Shown here: positions 1 to 16,818 of the stretch, piece after piece
Layout: every line of letters starts with the position of its first letter
How positions within the stretch are numbered: position 1 is the stretch's first letter
Assembly (NCBI RefSeq): GCF_003268675.1
Contig: NZ_CP029378.1
Span: forward strand, 558,001-622,000
DNA length: 64,000 nucleotides
Direction of reading: 5' to 3'
Origin: Streptomyces bacillaris
GTDB taxonomy: Bacteria; Actinomycetota; Actinomycetes; Streptomycetales; Streptomycetaceae
Program-made: the position numbers and the translations under genes
Notes under the pieces: model-generated
Databases searched by the model: none
Seen by the model: the letters and a program-made list of their open reading frames with translations, nothing else
What the model was told of the DNA's origin: nothing

Positions 1-7224
<7,224 letters not shown>

Positions 7225-7491
7225 CGTGTTCTCGGACTCCTTCGCGGCGAGCAGGACCATCAGTCACCGGACCGTGGCGGGGTGCCCGCTGCCACGGGGT
7301 CGTGCGTCGGCCGGGACGCCTTCGTCATGGCCTGCGGGTTACCGCCACCGGACCTGCGACGTCGATCTTGCCGAGGTCGCATAGCGGCCCGATATCGCAG
7401 GCCGCGACAGGATGCGGGTACGGGGAGCGGGCGGGTCGTGGGGCGGTGACGCACAAGAGAGCCGCGCACCCCTCGGGGAGCAGCGGGCGGG

Positions 7492-8736
7492 TCAGCCGTC
7501 CGTTCCGGGGGACCGGTGCGGGCCCTGAGCCCGCGTCACCCCCAGTTCCCGCCAGATACCGTCCAGCGCCGTGACGAACCCCTCGACCTCCGCGGGCTCG
7601 TGGACGGCGCCGGGTGCGCTCCTGAGGATCTCCTGGCCCACGCGCACGCTCGGTGCGTTGATCGCCTGGACGTAGATGCCGTGGCGGGCCAGCAGCAGTG
7701 CGGAGATCCGCCGGGCGAGTGCGTCGTCCCCGACGAAGATCGAGACGATGTGGGATCCGTCGGAGAGGAAGGGGATGCCGCGTTCCCTGAGCAGGCGGTG
7801 CGTCAGCCGCGCGTTCTCGCGGAGCCGGTCGCGTTCCTCCTCCGAGGTGCGCAGGTGCCGGACCGCGGCGAGCGCGCCCGCCGCGACCGCCGGGGGCAGG
7901 GCGGTGGTGAAGATGAAGGGGCGGGAGAGGCCGCGCACCGCGTCGACCAGCTCGGCGGGTCCGGCGATGTATCCCCCGGTGGTGCCGAATCCCTTGGCGA
8001 GCGTTCCCATGATGACGGTGAACTCGTCGGCAATGCCCAGGCCCGCGGCGATACCGGCTCCCTCCGGCCCGTACATTCCGACCGCGTGCACCTCGTCGAG
8101 GAAGGTCATCGCGCCGTGCTCGCTGGCGATCCGGGCGATCTCTGCGAGCGGGGCGACATCACCCCCCATCGAATAGACCGACTCCATGACGATCATCTTC
8201 GGCCGGTCGGGATCGGTGGCGGATATCAGCTCTTCCAGGTGGGCCGTGTCGTTGTGGCGGAAAATGCGTTTCTCGGCGCCGCTGTGGCGGAGTCCGTCGA
8301 TGATCGAGGCGTGGTTCATCTCGTCGGAGAAGACGACGCATTTCTCCGGCAGGCCGGCGAGGACCGTGAGGGCTCCGTCGTTGGCGGTGTACCCGGAGGT
8401 GAAGAGAAGGGCGTCCGCCTTTCCGTGCAGATCCGCGAGTTCCTTCTCCAGCAGCACATGGTAGTGGTTGGTCCCGCCGATGTTCCGGGAGCCGCCCGAG
8501 CCCGCGCCGTACTCGTCGAGGGCTTCGCGGGTCGCCGCCAGAACCAGCGGGTGCTGGCCCATTCCCAGGTAGTCGTTGCTGCACCACACGCTGATCTCGG
8601 AGGTGACCCCGTCCCGCAGGCTCCGGGCCGCCGGAAATTTCCCGGCGAGTCGGCCGAGTTCGAGGAACTCCCGTTTCGCATCCGGTGCCCCGCCTTCCCC
8701 CATGTTCCGCGAGAAGAGCTCCAGGTAATGGTTCAT
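7492..8736 (-). CDS. 5-aminolevulinate synthase (cyclising, C5N-unit type)
   Basis: This is a 414-residue PLP enzyme of the alpha-oxoamine synthase family. It condenses glycine with succinyl-CoA to 5-aminolevulinate. The Schiff-base lysine is about residue 248 in MGTLAKGFGTTGG, and the PLP-binding DEVHAVGMYG and substrate motif SNDYLGM are present. Most Streptomyces make haem from glutamate by the C5 route, so a lone ALAS usually marks C5N biosynthesis, where the secondary-metabolism isoform also cyclises 5-aminolevulinyl-CoA. The ATG at 8736 is preferred over an in-frame start 26 codons upstream because homology starts at MNHYLELF and an AAAAGGG site precedes it. It lies just upstream of the PKS on the same strand and is divergent from the two ligase genes. 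Confidence 0.93.
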   Translation of the reverse strand: MNHYLELFSRNMGEGGAPDAKREFLELGRLAGKFPAARSLRDGVTSEISVWCSNDYLGMGQHPLVLAATREALDEYGAGSGGSRNIGGTNHYHVLLEKELADLHGKADALLFTSGYTANDGALTVLAGLPEKCVVFSDEMNHASIIDGLRHSGAEKRIFRHNDTAHLEELISATDPDRPKMIVMESVYSMGGDVAPLAEIARIASEHGAMTFLDEVHAVGMYGPEGAGIAAGLGIADEFTVIMGTLAKGFGTTGGYIAGPAELVDAVRGLSRPFIFTTALPPAVAAGALAAVRHLRTSEEERDRLRENARLTHRLLRERGIPFLSDGSHIVSIFVGDDALARRISALLLARHGIYVQAINAPSVRVGQEILRSAPGAVHEPAEVEGFVTALDGIWRELGVTRAQGPHRSPGTDG

Positions 8737-8946
8737 GACGACCCTTTTCTCCGAAGACCGAACCGATGCGGGGGCCGAACCGGTAGAGGGTATTGTCTCA
8801 GGGCGGAATATCACTTCGATGGCGCGGCCTGCGACAATTCACTACCGCCCGCGCACCCGTTTCTTCCATTCGCACTCCTGGTACACCCGATTCTCTTGTT
8901 GTAGGCTCTGCGGAAATTCCTCGCCACGGCACCACTGGAGTTTCCT
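8737..8946. promoter_or_regulatory. Divergent promoter region between the ALAS and amide synthetase genes
   Basis: A 210-bp gene-free stretch, less GC-rich than its flanks, separates the two divergently transcribed halves of the C5N cassette. Promoters for both directions must lie here or be supplied from far upstream. A GGAG ribosome site lies 7 nt before the ATG at 8947. I could not assign -10/-35 boxes with confidence. Confidence 0.5.
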
Positions 8947-10491
8947 ATGCCGTCGAACGAAACCTATGTCAGCCAGATCCTTCAGGTGATCTCCGCGGAA
9001 CCGGAGAAAGTCGTCCTGTCCTGGCGCGACAGGACGCTCACCGCGGCGGAGCTGACCACCCTGGTCCGGTCGGCCGCGCAGGGGCTGCACCAGCACGCCG
9101 GCGGGATCGACGGCGGGGCGGTGGTCGCCATCCTGACCGTCACCAACACCGCCCCGACCCTGGTCCTGCGGTACGCCGCGAATCTGGCCGGGGCCACGGT
9201 GGTGCATCTGCACACCACCAACGCGGTCGACCCGGCGGACCACCTGGCCGCCGACGCCAAGCTCAAGGTGCTCCGGGAGACCGGTGCGACGTATCTGGCC
9301 GTCGACGCGGAGAATCTCGCGGCCGCCCGTGAACTGCGCGAGCGGCTGGGCACTCCGCTCACCCTCGCCGCCCTCGGCGATCTCGGCCCCGATGTCCTGG
9401 ACCTGACGGCCGGGGACCCGGACGCACTGGCCCCGGACGCCGTCGAGATCGGACCCGACCGGCCCGCGGTGGTGACCTACACGAGCGGGACGACCGGTGA
9501 GCCGAAGGGCATCGCCTTCGACTTCCGGGCCCGCAACGGCTTCATCTCCGCCGGATTACAGATGGGCTGGCGGTCGGTCTACCTGGCCTGCCTCCCGCTG
9601 AGCCACTCCAGCGGCGCCACGGCCGACGACTCACTCGCGTCCGGCGGCTCGGTGGTCCTGCGGGACGGCTTCGACCCGGGTGACGTGCTGCGCTGCATCG
9701 AGCGGCACGGGATCACCCGGATGCTGCTCTCCCCTCCCCAGCTGTATCTCCTCATGGACCACCCGGAGGTCGACTCGACCGACCTCTCCAGCCTCACGAT
9801 GGTCACGTACGTGGGCTCCCCCGCCTCCCCCGAACGCCTGGGCGAGGCGGTCAAGGTCTTCGGGGACGTACTGATCCAGGTGTACGCGACCAGCGAGGCG
9901 GGCTTCGTCAGCATGCTCTCGCCCGCCGAGCACCTCGATCCCCGGCTGCGGGTCACGGTCGGCCGGCCGATGCCCGGCTGGGTCCGGATCACCGACCCGG
10001 AGGACCACCGCGACCTGCCGCCCGGCGAGACCGGCGAGGTCTGCGTACGGTCGCCGTTCACGATGAGCGAGTACGTGGCCGAGCCCGAGCTCACCGCCCG
10101 GACCGTACGGGACGGCTGGGTGCACACCGGTGACCTGGGCTTCGTCGACGGTGACGGCTACCTCCACCTGCGCGGCCGGATCGGTGAGGTGATCAAGACC
10201 AATGGCATCAAGATCCATCCGGTGACCGTGGAGAACGCCTTCCTGGCCCATCCCGATGTCGTCCAGGCCGCCGTCTTCTGCGTCCGGGACCGGGACCGGA
10301 TCGAGCACCTGCACGCCGCCGTGGTGCTGCGCGAGGCGGGCACGGCCACCCCCGACGGACTGGCGGAACACATCCGGGCCACCATCTCGCCCAAGCACGT
10401 TCCCGCGCGGATCCACATCCGCCCCGCTCTGCCCCTCACCGGCGTCGGCAAACCGGACAAGGCGCGGCTGGCCGTGGAAGCGAGCGGGTGA
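8947..10491 (+). CDS. ANL-superfamily amide synthetase-like ligase of the C5N cassette; contains a TTA codon
   Basis: This 514-residue adenylate-forming enzyme has the P-loop YTSGTTGEPKG at 178-188, the hinge region WVHTGDLGFVDGDGY, and a C-terminal GVGKPDK lysine. In C5N pathways one ANL protein joins the 2-amino-3-hydroxycyclopentenone to a carboxylate such as the polyene chain or fumarate. I assign that role here because the other ligase (10499-12094) looks like a standard acyl-CoA ligase; the two roles could be swapped. Leu204 is encoded by TTA (9556-9558), rare in Streptomyces and read by the bldA tRNA, so translation is probably developmentally controlled. The stop is 7 bp before the next gene. 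Confidence 0.82.
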   Translation: MPSNETYVSQILQVISAEPEKVVLSWRDRTLTAAELTTLVRSAAQGLHQHAGGIDGGAVVAILTVTNTAPTLVLRYAANLAGATVVHLHTTNAVDPADHLAADAKLKVLRETGATYLAVDAENLAAARELRERLGTPLTLAALGDLGPDVLDLTAGDPDALAPDAVEIGPDRPAVVTYTSGTTGEPKGIAFDFRARNGFISAGLQMGWRSVYLACLPLSHSSGATADDSLASGGSVVLRDGFDPGDVLRCIERHGITRMLLSPPQLYLLMDHPEVDSTDLSSLTMVTYVGSPASPERLGEAVKVFGDVLIQVYATSEAGFVSMLSPAEHLDPRLRVTVGRPMPGWVRITDPEDHRDLPPGETGEVCVRSPFTMSEYVAEPELTARTVRDGWVHTGDLGFVDGDGYLHLRGRIGEVIKTNGIKIHPVTVENAFLAHPDVVQAAVFCVRDRDRIEHLHAAVVLREAGTATPDGLAEHIRATISPKHVPARIHIRPALPLTGVGKPDKARLAVEASG

Positions 10492-10498
10492 GATCCCG

Positions 10499-12094
10499 GT
10501 GACCCTCTCCGTGGCATCCATCCTCTCCGAGTCCGCGCTGCGGCGACCGGAGCACCCGGCGGTCGTGGCCGGTACGCGGAAGATCACCTACCGCGAACTG
10601 TGGGACGAGGCACGGAGGTACGCGGCGGCGCTGCGCGCGCGGGGCATCGGCCCCGGCGACAAGGTGGCGCTGCTGCTGCCCAGCACCCCGCACTTCCCGT
10701 CGGCCTACTTCGGTGTGCTCGCGCTCGGCGCGATCGCGATTCCGGTCCACGCCCTGCTCCGGGCGGACGAGATCGCGTACGTACTGAAGGACTCCGGGGC
10801 GGCGGCGCTGATCTGCGCCGCCCCGCTCCTGGCCGAGGGCGGCAGGGCGGCGGGGACGACCGGCACGCCCGTACTCACCGTCATGGCAGAAGAGGGTGGC
10901 GAGGAAGGGGAGTTCGCCCGCGCACCGAGGCTGGACGCGCTCGCGGCGCGGAGCGCCCCGATCGACCGTCAGGTGCCGTGCGCACCCGAGGACATCGCGG
11001 TGATCCTCTACACCTCCGGCACCACCGGCCGGCCCAAGGGCGCCCTGCTCACCCATCTCAACGTGGTGATGAACGTCGGCACGACCATGCTCTCGCCGTT
11101 CGACTTCACCGCGGACGACGTCCTGCTCGGCTGTCTGCCCCTGTTCCACACCTTCGGTCAGATCTGCGGCATGAACACCTGCTTCCGGGCCGGGGCGACC
11201 CTGGTGCTGATGCCCCGGTTCGACGGACCGGGCGCGCTGGACCTCATGGTGCGGGAGGGCTGCACCGTGTTCATGGGGGTCCCGACGATGTACACGGCCC
11301 TCCTCGAAGCGGCCCTCGCCGACCCGCGCAGGCCCGCGCTCGACCGCGCGTTCTCCGGCGGCGCCGCGCTGCCGGTGGCGGTCCTGGACGCGTTCCGGGA
11401 GACGTTCGGCTGCCCGGTCCTCGAAGGGTACGGGCTGACCGAGACCTCCCCGGTGGTGGCCTACAACCAGAAGGCGTGGCCGCTCAGACCGGGCACGGTG
11501 GGCCGGCCGATCTGGGGTGTCGAGGTCGAGATCGCCAGAGCCGAGGTGGAGGACAGGATCGAACTGCTGCCCGTGGGCGAGACGGGGGAGATCGTCATCC
11601 GGGGACACAACGTGATGGCCGGCTACCTCAACCGGCCGGAGGCGACCGCCGAGGCCGTCGTGGACGGCTGGTTCCGCTCGGGTGACCTGGGCGTCAAGGA
11701 CGACGAGGGTTACCTCTCCGTCGTCGACCGCAAGAAGGACGTGGTCCTGCGCGGCGGCTACAACGTCTACCCGCGCGAGGTGGAGGACGTCCTGGCCCAC
11801 CACCCGGCGATCGCCCAGGCGGCCGTCGTCGGACTCCCCCACCCCGTCCACGGCGAAGAGGTGTGCGCGGTGGTGAGGCCCCACCCCGGCACGGCACCGG
11901 GCCCGGCCCTGGGCGCCGAGATCGTCGCCTGGAGCAAGGAGCGGATGGCACCGTACAAGTACCCGCGCCGGGTCGAGTTCGTGGACGCCTTCCCCCTCGG
12001 CCCCAGCGGCAAGGTACTCAAACGGGAGCTGGTCGCCCGGCTGACCACGGGGGCCCCGCACGAGCCGCCGGACGGCCTGCCGCGCCCGCGCTGA
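10499..12094 (+). CDS. Acyl-CoA ligase, probable 5-aminolevulinate-CoA ligase
   Basis: This 531-residue long-chain-type acyl-CoA synthetase has YTSGTTGRPKGALLTH at 171-186, YGLTETSP, GWFRSGDLG, the DRKKDVVLRGGYNVYPRE hinge and the C-terminal PSGKVLKREL lysine. In C5N biosynthesis such a ligase activates 5-aminolevulinate as its CoA ester, which ALAS then cyclises. The start is GTG 10499, 7 bp after the upstream stop; it gives the expected N-terminus and avoids a long overlap. It is co-transcribed with 8947-10491. Substrate assignment rests on gene context, not on residues I can read. Confidence 0.85.
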   Translation: MTLSVASILSESALRRPEHPAVVAGTRKITYRELWDEARRYAAALRARGIGPGDKVALLLPSTPHFPSAYFGVLALGAIAIPVHALLRADEIAYVLKDSGAAALICAAPLLAEGGRAAGTTGTPVLTVMAEEGGEEGEFARAPRLDALAARSAPIDRQVPCAPEDIAVILYTSGTTGRPKGALLTHLNVVMNVGTTMLSPFDFTADDVLLGCLPLFHTFGQICGMNTCFRAGATLVLMPRFDGPGALDLMVREGCTVFMGVPTMYTALLEAALADPRRPALDRAFSGGAALPVAVLDAFRETFGCPVLEGYGLTETSPVVAYNQKAWPLRPGTVGRPIWGVEVEIARAEVEDRIELLPVGETGEIVIRGHNVMAGYLNRPEATAEAVVDGWFRSGDLGVKDDEGYLSVVDRKKDVVLRGGYNVYPREVEDVLAHHPAIAQAAVVGLPHPVHGEEVCAVVRPHPGTAPGPALGAEIVAWSKERMAPYKYPRRVEFVDAFPLGPSGKVLKRELVARLTTGAPHEPPDGLPRPR

Positions 12095-12228
12095 GCACGA
12101 GCCCGAGCGGTCGCGCTCCCCTGCACGCGGTCGAGCGCAGACCTCTCACGTCCTCGTTCCCGGAAGCCCCGGTGCCCGTCCCCGGAACTTGGCAGACTGC
12201 TTCGCGGACACATGGCACTTGGGGGCGG

Positions 12229-12542
12229 ATGGCGGGGATCGGTGTTGCCGCAGCGATCGAGGAGCTGCGGCAGGAACTCTACCGGGCACAGGACCAGGGG
12301 GCGGGCCAGCAATTCGCCTTCGGTATCGAGGAGGCCGAACTGGAGCTGCAGTTGGAACTGCGCACCAGCGGCACGGGCGACGGCAAGGTCAGCTTCGGTG
12401 TGGCGACCGTCGGCGCGGGCGGTGAACGCACGACCGTCCACACCCACAGGCTGACGCTGAAACTCTCGGTCCGGGACCGGGCCCGCGGGGCTCCGGTCCC
12501 GAGATCAGTGACACCGAAGCCGGGTCCTGGGACGAGGAGTGA
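12229..12542 (+). pseudogene. Trypsin-co-occurring domain 2 (Trypco2) protein, frameshifted near its end
   Basis: From the ATG at 12229 the protein begins MAGIGVAAAIEELRQEL and continues to THRLTLKLSV, the full pattern of the roughly 80-residue Trypco2 domain found next to trypsin-like proteases in NTPase-linked conflict systems. After about residue 87 the frame runs out into the next gene. Adding one G to the GGGG at 12487-12490 restores an ending PEISDTEAGSWDEE and a TGA at 12540-12542, which overlaps the GTG of the protease gene as in intact operons. The core domain itself is unbroken, so either a late frameshift or a sequencing error is possible. Confidence 0.7.
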
Positions 12543-14707
12543 CGGACCCGCGGCGACTGGTGCTCATCCGCAGTGGAACCACACAGCTGCGGCGGCACGT
12601 CGGCTCCGGCTACCTTGTCGCCCCCCGCCTGGTTCTCACGGCCGGACACACCCTTCGGGAGGCCGAAACCGGTGCCTGCTGGGAGGAGATCCGGGTCAGA
12701 GTGGGACACCCGGGGCGCGGTGAGACGCTCCGCACCGGAGCGGAGCTGATCTGGACCCATCCGCTCGACCTGGACGTCGCCCTGCTGCTCCTGCACGACA
12801 CGGTCGACGTACCGGGATCGGTCCGGTGGGGCCACCCTGTCGAGACGGCCCCCTTGCGCTACGAGGGACTGGGCTTTCCGCTGGCGTCCGCGGAAGACAG
12901 CCGGGATGCCGAACATCTCCGGGGCGTCCTGCCTCCGCTGTCCTCCGGGGCTCGCGGCCTCTACGTGCTCGACCAGGAGCCCGCCCCCGACCACCGCGAC
13001 GACGGCCGCAAAGCCTGGGGAGGCGCCTCGGGAACTGCGGTGTTCTGCGAGAACCACCTTGTGGGCGTGGTGATTCGTGACGACCGGTCCTACGGCAACC
13101 GCCGCCTGCACGCCCTCCCGGCACATCGATTCATCCAGGACGACGGGTTCGAGGCGCTCCTGCGGCGGTACGACGGCGGTCCACCTCGCCTGGCCGAGAT
13201 CGGGGCCACCCTCCCGACGGCCCGGCCCGCGGCGGAACGCAGCGCGGCCGAGCAGGAGGCCGAGCGGATCCTGTGGTCGCTGCTCGGCGGCCGGATCACC
13301 TACGCGGCACATGCCCGTGCCCTCGTACGGCGGCTCGGATACACCGTGCCCGACAGCCACGAAGTGACCGTGCCCGACCTCGCGGCACTCGTGGCCTCCC
13401 ATCCCCGTGCCCTTCCCTCGCTGAGCACCACCCTGGCCCCGGCTCTCACCGGCGAGGGCGAGCGCACCCGCCTGACAGACGTCCTCACCCGCGCCCGTGC
13501 CGGGGGACTGTGTCTGCTCCTGTCCCTGGACGAGTACGAGCACTTGCTGGAACTGCTCCGCGGCATCTGCGAGGAGCAGCCCACGCTCATCCCTCGCGCC
13601 GCCCGTGAAGCACTGCGCTACGTGTGGCTGCCCGAGCCGCTGAACCGTACGCATCTCTGCGCCGAGGACCTTGAGCACGTTGTCGAGCACTTGGAGTCCG
13701 TCTCCGACAGCGAGCGTGTACCGGACGGGACACCACCCGTACCGGCACTTCTCCGCCTGCTCGAATGCACCGCAGCAGCCCTGGAAGAGAAATCGGGGAC
13801 AGAACTGCGCACCTGGTGCGACCACGTGGCCGCCCGCACCGGCATCCACTCGGTGGCGCTTGCCGAGCGCCGCATCGACGCCGGTCGTTGGGCCGCGCAG
13901 CGGCCGTCTCCCTTGTCCCGCGTCGTCGTCGAAGTCAGCCGGGCACGGACCGAAACACGCGAAAGCTACTACTGCCGTATCACGCTGGCCCGCGCCGACG
14001 GCACACATACCCCGCTCCACGAGGCGGAGAGCGCGCCGAGGACGCCCGAGGAGGTGGCCCGGCGCCTGCGGGACGCCATCGAGGTCGTCGCGGACGAGAT
14101 CGGCCCGGCGGCCGTGCCCCATGCGACGGTTCTGGTGGCCCGTGACAGCCTCCATCTGCCCATCGACGAATGGAATCCCGGGGCACCCAACGAGTTCGTG
14201 CCCGACCAGCCCATCGGCGCCGAGTTCTGCATCACCCTGAGCTGCCCGGAGATGAGCGAACTGGTGAGGGGCAGAGAACGGGAACACCGGCGACGCTGGG
14301 AGAGCGGCCGCGCGGGCCCCTTGGTCGTCGGCGACGAACCCGTGACTCCGCCACGCCTCAGGCGGCTGCTGCAGACCACACATCGTGACGCCGTACAGGT
14401 CGTGCTCCACGGTCGTCCGGAGCAGCGAGACGCTCTGCTCGAACTCTGACTGGCCCTTGGCGTCCCGGTCGTGCTCTGGGATCGGCGGGCCGACTGCCCT
14501 GCGGACGGAACCGGCCTGCAACAGGTGGACCCCACCGGCCCGCTCGCCGGTCTGCCCGATCGGGTCCGCGTCTTCCGGGGGACGGCGTTCGACGACCCGG
14601 AAACGGTCCCGGCACGACCCGCACTCGTGTGGGAGGAGCACAGCTTGCGGCCGCGTCCCGAGTCGCTGACCCTGCAGGACCCCCACGAAGGAGCTCACGC
14701 GTCATGA
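12539..14707 (+). pseudogene. Trypsin-like serine protease fused to VMAP-C domain, with in-frame TGA
   Basis: Read from GTG 12539 (overlapping the Trypco2 stop), this is a 722-codon frame interrupted by one TGA at 14447-14449. The N-terminal trypsin-fold domain has a complete triad: His37 (TAGHT), Asp79 (LDLDVALL) and Ser164 (GGASGTAVF). A linker and a VMAP-C domain (vWA-MoxR-associated protein, C-terminal) follow. VMAP-C proteins end in a block like LALGVPVVLWDR, and here that block follows directly after the TGA, so TGA probably replaced a sense codon such as TGC. As sequenced, the product is 636 residues and loses the last 85. The restored stop overlaps the MoxR start (ATGA). The family is thought to be a proteolytic effector or sensor in conflict signalling. 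Confidence 0.78.
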
Positions 14708-15585
14708 CCGCCGCCGAATCAGCCGGCACCGGCCGACCCGCCCCCTTCGCCGAAGGGGGCTGGCGGCTCTTCCGCGGTGACGGTGCCCCCCGCCGGGTCA
14801 CTTTTCCGCCCGCTCCCCCATGGCGCCGGCTGCACCTGGAGAGTCCTGACGGCTCGCAGACCGAACGTCCCCGTCCCTACCTGATCGACCCCGACGATGC
14901 GGACATCGTCAACGCCGCCCTCCACCTGCGACGGCCACTGCTGGTCACGGGGCACCCCGGTACCGGAAAGTCCTCCCTGGCCCACGCGATAGCCCACGAA
15001 CTCGCTCTCGGCCACGTCCTCCACTGGCCGGTGAACAGTCGCTCGAACCTCCAGGACGCCCTGTACTACGACGATGCGATCGGCCGGCTCCGGGAAGCGA
15101 ACCCCCGCCGGGACACAGACGGCCCCGAACCCGATATCGGCCAGTACGTCCGGCTCGGCCCTCTGGGCAACGCACTGCTGGCACAGGACCGGCCCAGAGT
15201 CCTGCTCATCGACGAAATGGACAAGGGGGACATCGATCTGCCGAACGACCTCCTCACCGTGCTGGAGGAGGCCCAGTTCGAGATTCCGGAACTCAGCCGC
15301 CTCCCCGAGGACCACGGCACGGTCCATGTCCGGACGGACGACCCGGACGCGCCGGCCGCGGTGATCCGCGGCCGTGTCCGTTGCCGGGAGTTCCCTGTCG
15401 TGATCATCACCAGCAACGGCGAACGCGAGTTCCCGCCTGCCTTCCTCCGGCGGTGCCTCCGCCTCGACCTGCCCGAACCCGACGAGGAGCGGCTGCGGGA
15501 CATCGTCGCCGCGCACATCGGCCACGAGGCGCTCGACGACATCGACGACTGTGGAAGCGCATGGCCTCGGAGGTCCGCTCTCTGA
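14704..15585 (+). pseudogene. MoxR-type AAA+ ATPase, C-terminus lost at a deletion junction
   Basis: The core of a MoxR-family ATPase is present: Walker A GHPGTGKSS with Lys89, Walker B VLLIDEMDK with Asp170-Glu171, sensor-1 Asn238 in IITSNGE, and arginine-rich FLRRC near 248. Homology stops at about residue 283. The last ten residues (GSAWPRRSAL) are an out-of-frame reading of the neighbouring vWA gene, so the lid and C-terminus are missing. The ATG at 14704 overlaps the upstream VMAP stop. In intact systems MoxR couples VMAP and a vWA protein; this truncation should inactivate it. Confidence 0.8.
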
Positions 15586-16694
15586 TGGAACACGCCGGAG
15601 CCTTCCGCGACGTCCGTGTGATCGGACTGAACACCCGCGGCTCCGCTGCTCCCTTGCTCACCAACCATCCGTACCTGCGGCAAGGCCCCTACCTTCCGCC
15701 TGCCGCGCTCTGCGACCCCACTGGCGGCACCCTGGCCCTCGTGATCAGCGATGGCGTGGGCGAGGCGTGGCGGGACGGCCGTATGAGCGAGGCGGCGGCC
15801 CTGTGGGCCCGGCAGCAGCCCACCGCGATTCTTCAGACGCTGCCCACCCGGCTCTGGGCGAACTCGGGCATCCCGGTCCGGCCATGGCACGTCACCAGTG
15901 CCCGCAGGGGAGGTCCCACCACAGCCTGGCGCGTCAACGATCCGAGGCTGCCGGCAGATCTGGTCAGCTTCGATGCCGTCCCCATCCCGGTACTCGAACC
16001 CACACCGGCCGCCGTCGGCGACTGGGCCCGGCTCATCGCCTCTCCCAGCGCGACGGCGGTGCTCTCGCTGTGGGACACCCGGCGGTCCGCAACCGAGACA
16101 CGGCGCGTCGGGAATCGGCACGGCGCGGACGCCGAAGCCGTCATGCGCTTCCGCGGTGCCGCAAGCCCCGAGGCGTATCGTCTCGCCGCCCACTTCGCGG
16201 CCGTAGCACCTGTCACCCCGCCCGTCATGCGCATGATCCAGGAGGCACTGGGCCCTCCGACGGACGCCGGACACCTCGTGGAGGTGTTTCTCGGCGGCCT
16301 CATGCACAACACCGCCCCGGTCACCCCCGGCCGACGGCCTCAGCCGGATGCCTTCGACTTCTCCGACAGCACTCGGCGCATCCTCCTCGGCGCGCTTCCG
16401 GCCCGCGAGTTGCTGCGTTCCACGCGGCTGATCGCCGACCGCCTGGCGTCGTCCGCCCGGCACACGCCGAGCTTCACCTCGTGGGTGACCCACCCAGGGG
16501 GTGAAGCGGCCGCCGACATCCCGGAACGGTCTTTCGCCCGACTGGAGGAGCGGCTGCTCAAGCGCCTCGGCATCGCCTCGCCCGTCGGCGCCTCACCCGA
16601 CAGCCATCCGACCCCGGCTCCCCGGGCAGGAGGCCGGCAGCAGCCACCGGTGGCCCGGCGCGCGGTCACCGGACGCGCCACACCGTCCTCGGCG
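15549..16694 (+). pseudogene. vWA protein of the VMAP ternary system (SAV_2336-like), N-terminal part deleted
   Basis: From about 15549 the frame reads LWKRMASEVRSLMEHAGAFRD, LVISDGVGEAWRDGRM and QTLPTRLW, matching the second half of the vWA domain and the C-terminal region of the SAV_2336-type vWA proteins that follow MoxR in Streptomyces VMAP loci. The N-terminal domain and first vWA strand, including the metal-site DxSxS loop, are absent. Coding begins abruptly inside the end of the MoxR frame and in a different phase, so one deletion removed the MoxR tail and this gene's 5' part. The frame stays open into the response-regulator remnant that follows. Confidence 0.65.
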
Positions 16695-16818
16695 GTGCAC
16701 AAGAAGGTGAAGATCCTTATGGTCGACGACCAGCCGGAGAATTTGCTGGCCCAGGAGGCCATCCTGTCCCCTCTTGAGCACACGGTCGTACGCGCCTCGT
16801 CAGGGCAAGAAGCACTCA
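16695..16818 (+). pseudogene. 5' remnant of a response-regulator receiver gene, truncated by an IS
   Basis: From a possible GTG at 16695 the frame reads HKKVKILMVDDQPENLLA and VVRASSGQEAL, the beginning of a receiver domain that opens many Streptomyces hybrid regulator/kinase proteins. The acidic pocket DD is present; the phospho-acceptor Asp and all that follows are missing. Receiver homology ends exactly where the left inverted repeat of the IS begins, so insertion removed or separated the rest. The remnant is in frame with the vWA fragment, so it could instead be a natural C-terminal fusion cut by the IS. Confidence 0.65.

Noticed and set aside
7492..8736. Housekeeping haem ALAS (hemA)
   Set aside because: Streptomyces usually make haem from glutamyl-tRNA; the adjacent PKS and two ligases point to the C5N role.
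12389..14698. 769-codon minus-strand open frame
   Set aside because: Antisense to the protease-VMAP gene, which has an intact catalytic triad on the plus strand.
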